From positions 1-64,000 of the forward strand of contig NZ_JALJFG010000018.1 of NCBI RefSeq assembly GCF_023242475.1: 64,000 nucleotides of DNA, given 5' to 3'. The notes under the pieces were generated by a model. That model saw only the letters and a list, made by a program, of their open reading frames with translations. It made no database searches and was not told the DNA's origin. Positions within the stretch are counted from its first letter, which is position 1; each line of letters opens with the position of its first letter. This stretch comes from Pseudomonas sp. MWU15-20650. Lineage in GTDB: Bacteria > Pseudomonadota > Gammaproteobacteria > Pseudomonadales > Pseudomonadaceae. The position numbers were made by a program, and so were the translations under genes. Of this stretch, positions 61,137 through 64,000 are shown in pieces.

Positions 61137-62555
61137 ATGTTTGGTTCCAACGACGACAAGAAGAACCCAGCTGCGGCTGGCGAGAAAAAAGGCCTGTTCG
61201 GATGGCTGCGCAAAAAGCCGCAGGAACCCGTCGTCGAACAGCCGCAGGTTCAATCTGAGCCGGTTCCCGAGCCTATAGTAGAAACCCAGCCGATTGCTGA
61301 AGCCCCTGCTCCGGTGGTGTTGCCGATGGCAGAGCCGGTGTTGCAGCCGGTGGCTGAAGCCACGACGGAACCTGAGGCAGAGCCGGCGCACAAGCCGTGG
61401 CTTGAGCTGCCGGTGGCCGAAGAGCCGGTTGCACTGGTTGAGGATGTGCAGGCCGAACATGTGACGCCGCCGATTCCAGTGGTGGTTGAGCCCGTGGAGG
61501 TGGTCGTCGAAGCGCCCGCGCCGGTAATTGTCGAACCCACTCTGGCACCTGTCGTCGTTGCCGCTCCCGCTGTTATCGAGCCGCCGGTCGCCTTGGAGCC
61601 TGTTGCCGTTTCCCCGGAAACCAGTAAAACCGGCTTCTTCGCCCGCCTCAAGCAGGGCCTGAGCAAGACCAGCGCCAGCATCGGCGAAGGCATGGCCAGC
61701 CTGTTCCTGGGCAAGAAGGTGATTGATGACGAGCTGCTGGAAGACATCGAAACCCGCCTGCTGACCGCAGACGTGGGCGTTGAGGCCACGGCCGTGATCA
61801 TCCAGAGCCTGACCCAGAAGGTCGCGCGCAAGCAGTTGACCGACGCCGACGCACTGTACAAGTCCTTGCAGGCCGAGCTGGCCGCGATGCTCAAGCCCGT
61901 GGAAGCCCCACTGGTGATCACGCCGAAGAAACCGTTCGTGATTCTGGTGGTTGGCGTAAACGGCGCCGGCAAGACCACCACCATCGGCAAGCTGGCCAAG
62001 AAGCTGCAATCGGAAGGCAAGAAAGTCATGCTCGCCGCCGGCGACACCTTCCGGGCCGCCGCCGTAGAGCAGTTGCAGGTCTGGGGTGAGCGCAACAAGA
62101 TCCCGGTGATTGCCCAGCACACCGGTGCGGACTCCGCCTCGGTGATCTTCGACGCCGTGCAAGCGGCCAAGGCCCGTAACATCGACGTGTTGATCGCCGA
62201 TACCGCCGGTCGCCTGCACACCAAAGACAATCTGATGGAAGAGCTGAAGAAAGTCCGCCGTGTGATCGGCAAGCTCGACGCCGATGCGCCGCACGAGGTC
62301 TTGCTGGTCCTCGACGCTGGCACCGGCCAGAACGCCATCAGCCAGGCCAAACAATTCAACCAGACGGTGCAACTGACTGGCCTGGCATTGACTAAGCTCG
62401 ACGGCACGGCCAAGGGCGGCGTGATCTTTGCCTTGGCTAAACAGTTCGGGTTGCCGATTCGTTATATCGGTGTCGGTGAAGGTATCGACGACTTGCGCAC
62501 CTTTGAGGCCGAACCCTTTGTACAGGCACTGTTTGCCGAGCGGGAGCGTTCATGA
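61137..62555 (+). CDS. ftsY: Signal recognition particle receptor FtsY
   Basis: 472 residues. An N-terminal region of about 150 residues is acidic and rich in Pro, Val and Glu (the A domain that meets the membrane), with repeated APVV/EPV blocks. The N and G domains follow: the SRP GTPase loop GVNGAGKTTTIGKLA, DTFRAAAVEQL, DTAGR and TKLDGTAKGG. It docks ribosome-SRP complexes for cotranslational insertion. Its end overlaps ftsE by ATGA. Confidence 0.96.
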   Translation: MFGSNDDKKNPAAAGEKKGLFGWLRKKPQEPVVEQPQVQSEPVPEPIVETQPIAEAPAPVVLPMAEPVLQPVAEATTEPEAEPAHKPWLELPVAEEPVALVEDVQAEHVTPPIPVVVEPVEVVVEAPAPVIVEPTLAPVVVAAPAVIEPPVALEPVAVSPETSKTGFFARLKQGLSKTSASIGEGMASLFLGKKVIDDELLEDIETRLLTADVGVEATAVIIQSLTQKVARKQLTDADALYKSLQAELAAMLKPVEAPLVITPKKPFVILVVGVNGAGKTTTIGKLAKKLQSEGKKVMLAAGDTFRAAAVEQLQVWGERNKIPVIAQHTGADSASVIFDAVQAAKARNIDVLIADTAGRLHTKDNLMEELKKVRRVIGKLDADAPHEVLLVLDAGTGQNAISQAKQFNQTVQLTGLALTKLDGTAKGGVIFALAKQFGLPIRYIGVGEGIDDLRTFEAEPFVQALFAERERS

Positions 62556-63223
62556 TTCGATTCGAACAGGTCGGTAAACGCTATGCCAACGGGCATGTAG
62601 GCTTGCATGAGCTGAGCTTTCGAGTGCGTCGCGGCGAATTCTTGTTTGTCACCGGCCATTCGGGCGCCGGCAAAAGTACGCTGTTGCGCCTGCTGCTGGC
62701 CATGGAACGCCCGACCACCGGCAAGTTGCTGCTGGCCGGCCAAGACCTGGCCACCATCAGCAATGCGCAGATTCCATTCCTGCGCCGCCAGATCGGCGTG
62801 GTGTTCCAGAACCACCAGTTGTTGTTCGATCGCACGGTATTCAATAACGTTGCCCTGCCGTTGCAGATTCTCGGGTTGTCCAAGGCCGAGATCGTCAAGC
62901 GTGTGGACTCGGCCCTGGAGCGCGTGGCGCTGTCGGACAAGACCGATCTGTATCCCGGAGATCTGTCCACCGGCCAGCAACAGCGCGTCGGCATTGCCCG
63001 CGCCATCGTCCACCGTCCGGCCTTGCTGCTGGCGGACGAGCCCACCGGTAACCTCGACCCGCGCCTGGCGGCCGAGATCATGGGCGTCTTCGAAGACATC
63101 AACCGGCTGGGCACCAGCGTGCTGATCGCCAGTCACGACTTGGCCCTGATTGCCCGCATGCGTCACCGCATGCTGACCCTGCAACGCGGCCGCCTGATCG
63201 GTGATGGGGAGGCTGGCGTATGA
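62552..63223 (+). CDS. ftsE: Cell division ATP-binding protein FtsE
   Basis: 223 residues. Opens MIRFEQVGKRYANGHVGLHELSF; Walker A GHSGAGKST, signature LSTGQQQR, Walker B LLLADEPTGNLD and switch His in ASHDLAL are present. With FtsX it forms a non-transport ABC complex that drives septal peptidoglycan hydrolase activation. Start and stop both overlap neighbours by ATGA. Confidence 0.96.
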   Translation: MIRFEQVGKRYANGHVGLHELSFRVRRGEFLFVTGHSGAGKSTLLRLLLAMERPTTGKLLLAGQDLATISNAQIPFLRRQIGVVFQNHQLLFDRTVFNNVALPLQILGLSKAEIVKRVDSALERVALSDKTDLYPGDLSTGQQQRVGIARAIVHRPALLLADEPTGNLDPRLAAEIMGVFEDINRLGTSVLIASHDLALIARMRHRMLTLQRGRLIGDGEAGV

Positions 63224-64000
63224 GTGCCACACGTAGTCCCAAAGTGTCCGAGCGCGTGGCGCCCAAACCGGCTGACCCGCAACCGCCCAAGAAAAAACGC
63301 GATGAAGATGATGGTCCGGATTTTGGCACCTTGGTGCGCGCCTGGGTCGAAAGCCATCGCGCCAGCCTGTTGGACAGCCTGCGTCGTCTGGGTAAACAGC
63401 CAATTGGCAGCTTTTTCACCTGCCTGGTGATGGCTGTGGCCTTGAGCCTGCCGATGGGGCTGTCGCTGTTGCTTAACAATGTGGAGCGCCTGGGCGGTTC
63501 CTGGCAGCGCGCGGCGCAGATTTCCCTGTACCTGAACCTCGACGCCAGCACCAAGGACGGCGAGAGCTTGCGTGACGACATCAAGAACCTGCCGGGCGTA
63601 GCGGATGCCGAGTACATCAGCCGCGACCAGGCCCTTGAGGAGTTCCAGCAGCAATCGGGCCTGGGTGAGGCGCTCAAGGAACTGCCGCAAAATCCGCTGC
63701 CGGGCGTGGTGTTGGTGACCCCTGACGAAGTCGATAAGCCAGCCCTTGAAGCCCTGCGACAAAAACTCGCAGAGATGCCCAAGGTGCAACAGGCGCAACT
63801 TGATCTAGTCTGGGTAGAGCGCCTGGCCGCCATTCTCAAGCTGGGCGACCGTTTTGTGTTTGGCCTGACAGTGCTGTTGGTGTCTGCATTACTTTTGGTG
63901 ATAGGTAATACCATTCGTCTTCATATTGAAAACCGTCGCACCGAGATAGAAGTGATTAAACTGGTCGGCGGCACGGACAGCTATGTGCGTCGTCCTTTTC
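63220..64000 (+). CDS. ftsX: Cell division protein FtsX (partial, runs off the window)
   Basis: The first 260 residues or so are in the window; there is no stop before 64000. A cytoplasmic Pro/Lys-rich leader (VAPKPADPQPPKKKRDEDD) is followed by helix 1 (about 66-88), then a periplasmic domain of about 120 residues (QISLYLNLDASTKDGESLRDDIKNL, GVADAEYISRDQALEEFQQQSG) that contacts hydrolase activators. Helix 2 follows (FVFGLTVLLVSALLLVIGNTIRLHIENRRTEIEVIKLVGGT). Starts with ATGA overlap on ftsE. rpoH would be expected next. Confidence 0.95.
   Translation, partial: MSATRSPKVSERVAPKPADPQPPKKKRDEDDGPDFGTLVRAWVESHRASLLDSLRRLGKQPIGSFFTCLVMAVALSLPMGLSLLLNNVERLGGSWQRAAQISLYLNLDASTKDGESLRDDIKNLPGVADAEYISRDQALEEFQQQSGLGEALKELPQNPLPGVVLVTPDEVDKPALEALRQKLAEMPKVQQAQLDLVWVERLAAILKLGDRFVFGLTVLLVSALLLVIGNTIRLHIENRRTEIEVIKLVGGTDSYVRRPF

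Noticed and set aside
61086..62413. Two long minus-strand frames opposite ftsY
   Set aside because: Ser/Thr-, Arg- and His-rich low-complexity translations that mirror the repetitive Pro/Val/Glu region of FtsY.

Overview
The window is a stretch of chromosome from a Pseudomonas of the fluorescens group. Two things suggest this. The order of core genes (penicillin acylase, serA, rpiA-ilvA, rppH-ptsP, lgt-thyA, folA, ilvD, mutM, ferredoxin, coaD, rsmD, M16 peptidases, ftsYEX) matches, from memory, the PA0305 to PA0375 part of P. aeruginosa. In addition, almost every convergent or wide gap carries REP/REPIN palindromes of the GTGGGAGGGGGCTTGC, GTGGCGAGGGAGC, GTGGGAGCGGGCTTGCTCGC and TGTAGGAGCGAGC types that are typical of fluorescent pseudomonads. 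No tRNA, rRNA or CRISPR array was seen.

Region by region. 1-2.6 kb: remnant of an AraC regulator and a periplasmic penicillin/AHL acylase. 2.7-6.7 kb: two tightly coupled, convergent operons coding a GNAT/FemAB-like acyltransferase, a ureohydrolase-fold protein, a DegT-type PLP aminotransferase and two four-helix SMR-type transporters. This looks like a small biosynthesis-and-export or lipid-flipping module of unknown product. 6.8-11.3 kb: small envelope proteins, a lipase-like hydrolase, a 2OG-Fe(II) oxygenase and a shortened solute-binding protein. 11.3-14.8 kb: serA divergent from a D-2-hydroxyglutarate dehydrogenase, which together recycle the 2-hydroxyglutarate by-product of serine synthesis. 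15-24.5 kb: two SdiA-regulated paralogues, rpiA, ilvA, a HAD phosphatase, rppH and ptsP. 24.8-26.5 kb: lgt-thyA.

The middle is more accessory. CadR and CadA (26.5-29.4 kb) form a divergent cadmium/zinc efflux unit with a readable MerR-type promoter. From 29.4 to 36.1 kb there is an aminophosphonate cluster: LysR regulator, ATPase, fused permease, binding protein, an FAD oxidoreductase and a PhnZ-type HD oxygenase with all catalytic residues, but no PhnY, PhnW or PhnX. It is followed by two tandem genes for proteins built from four copies of an EF-hand-like repeat of about 90 residues (36.2-37.4 kb), with no function I can assign. A GTPase/DUF2868 pair, folA, a cystine transporter, a PchP-like phosphatase and ilvD follow. 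A RAYT transposase at 45.9 kb sits between two near-identical REPINs.

The right third (46.5-64 kb) is mostly housekeeping: rlmI, an HDOD protein, mutM, ferredoxin, coaD, rsmD, a catalytic/non-catalytic M16 pair and ftsY-ftsE-ftsX, the last running off the window. It also holds an alcohol/aldehyde oxidation module (GMC oxidoreductase, Tat-exported small subunit, coniferyl-aldehyde-type dehydrogenase) divergent from a TetR regulator, with a candidate operator between them.
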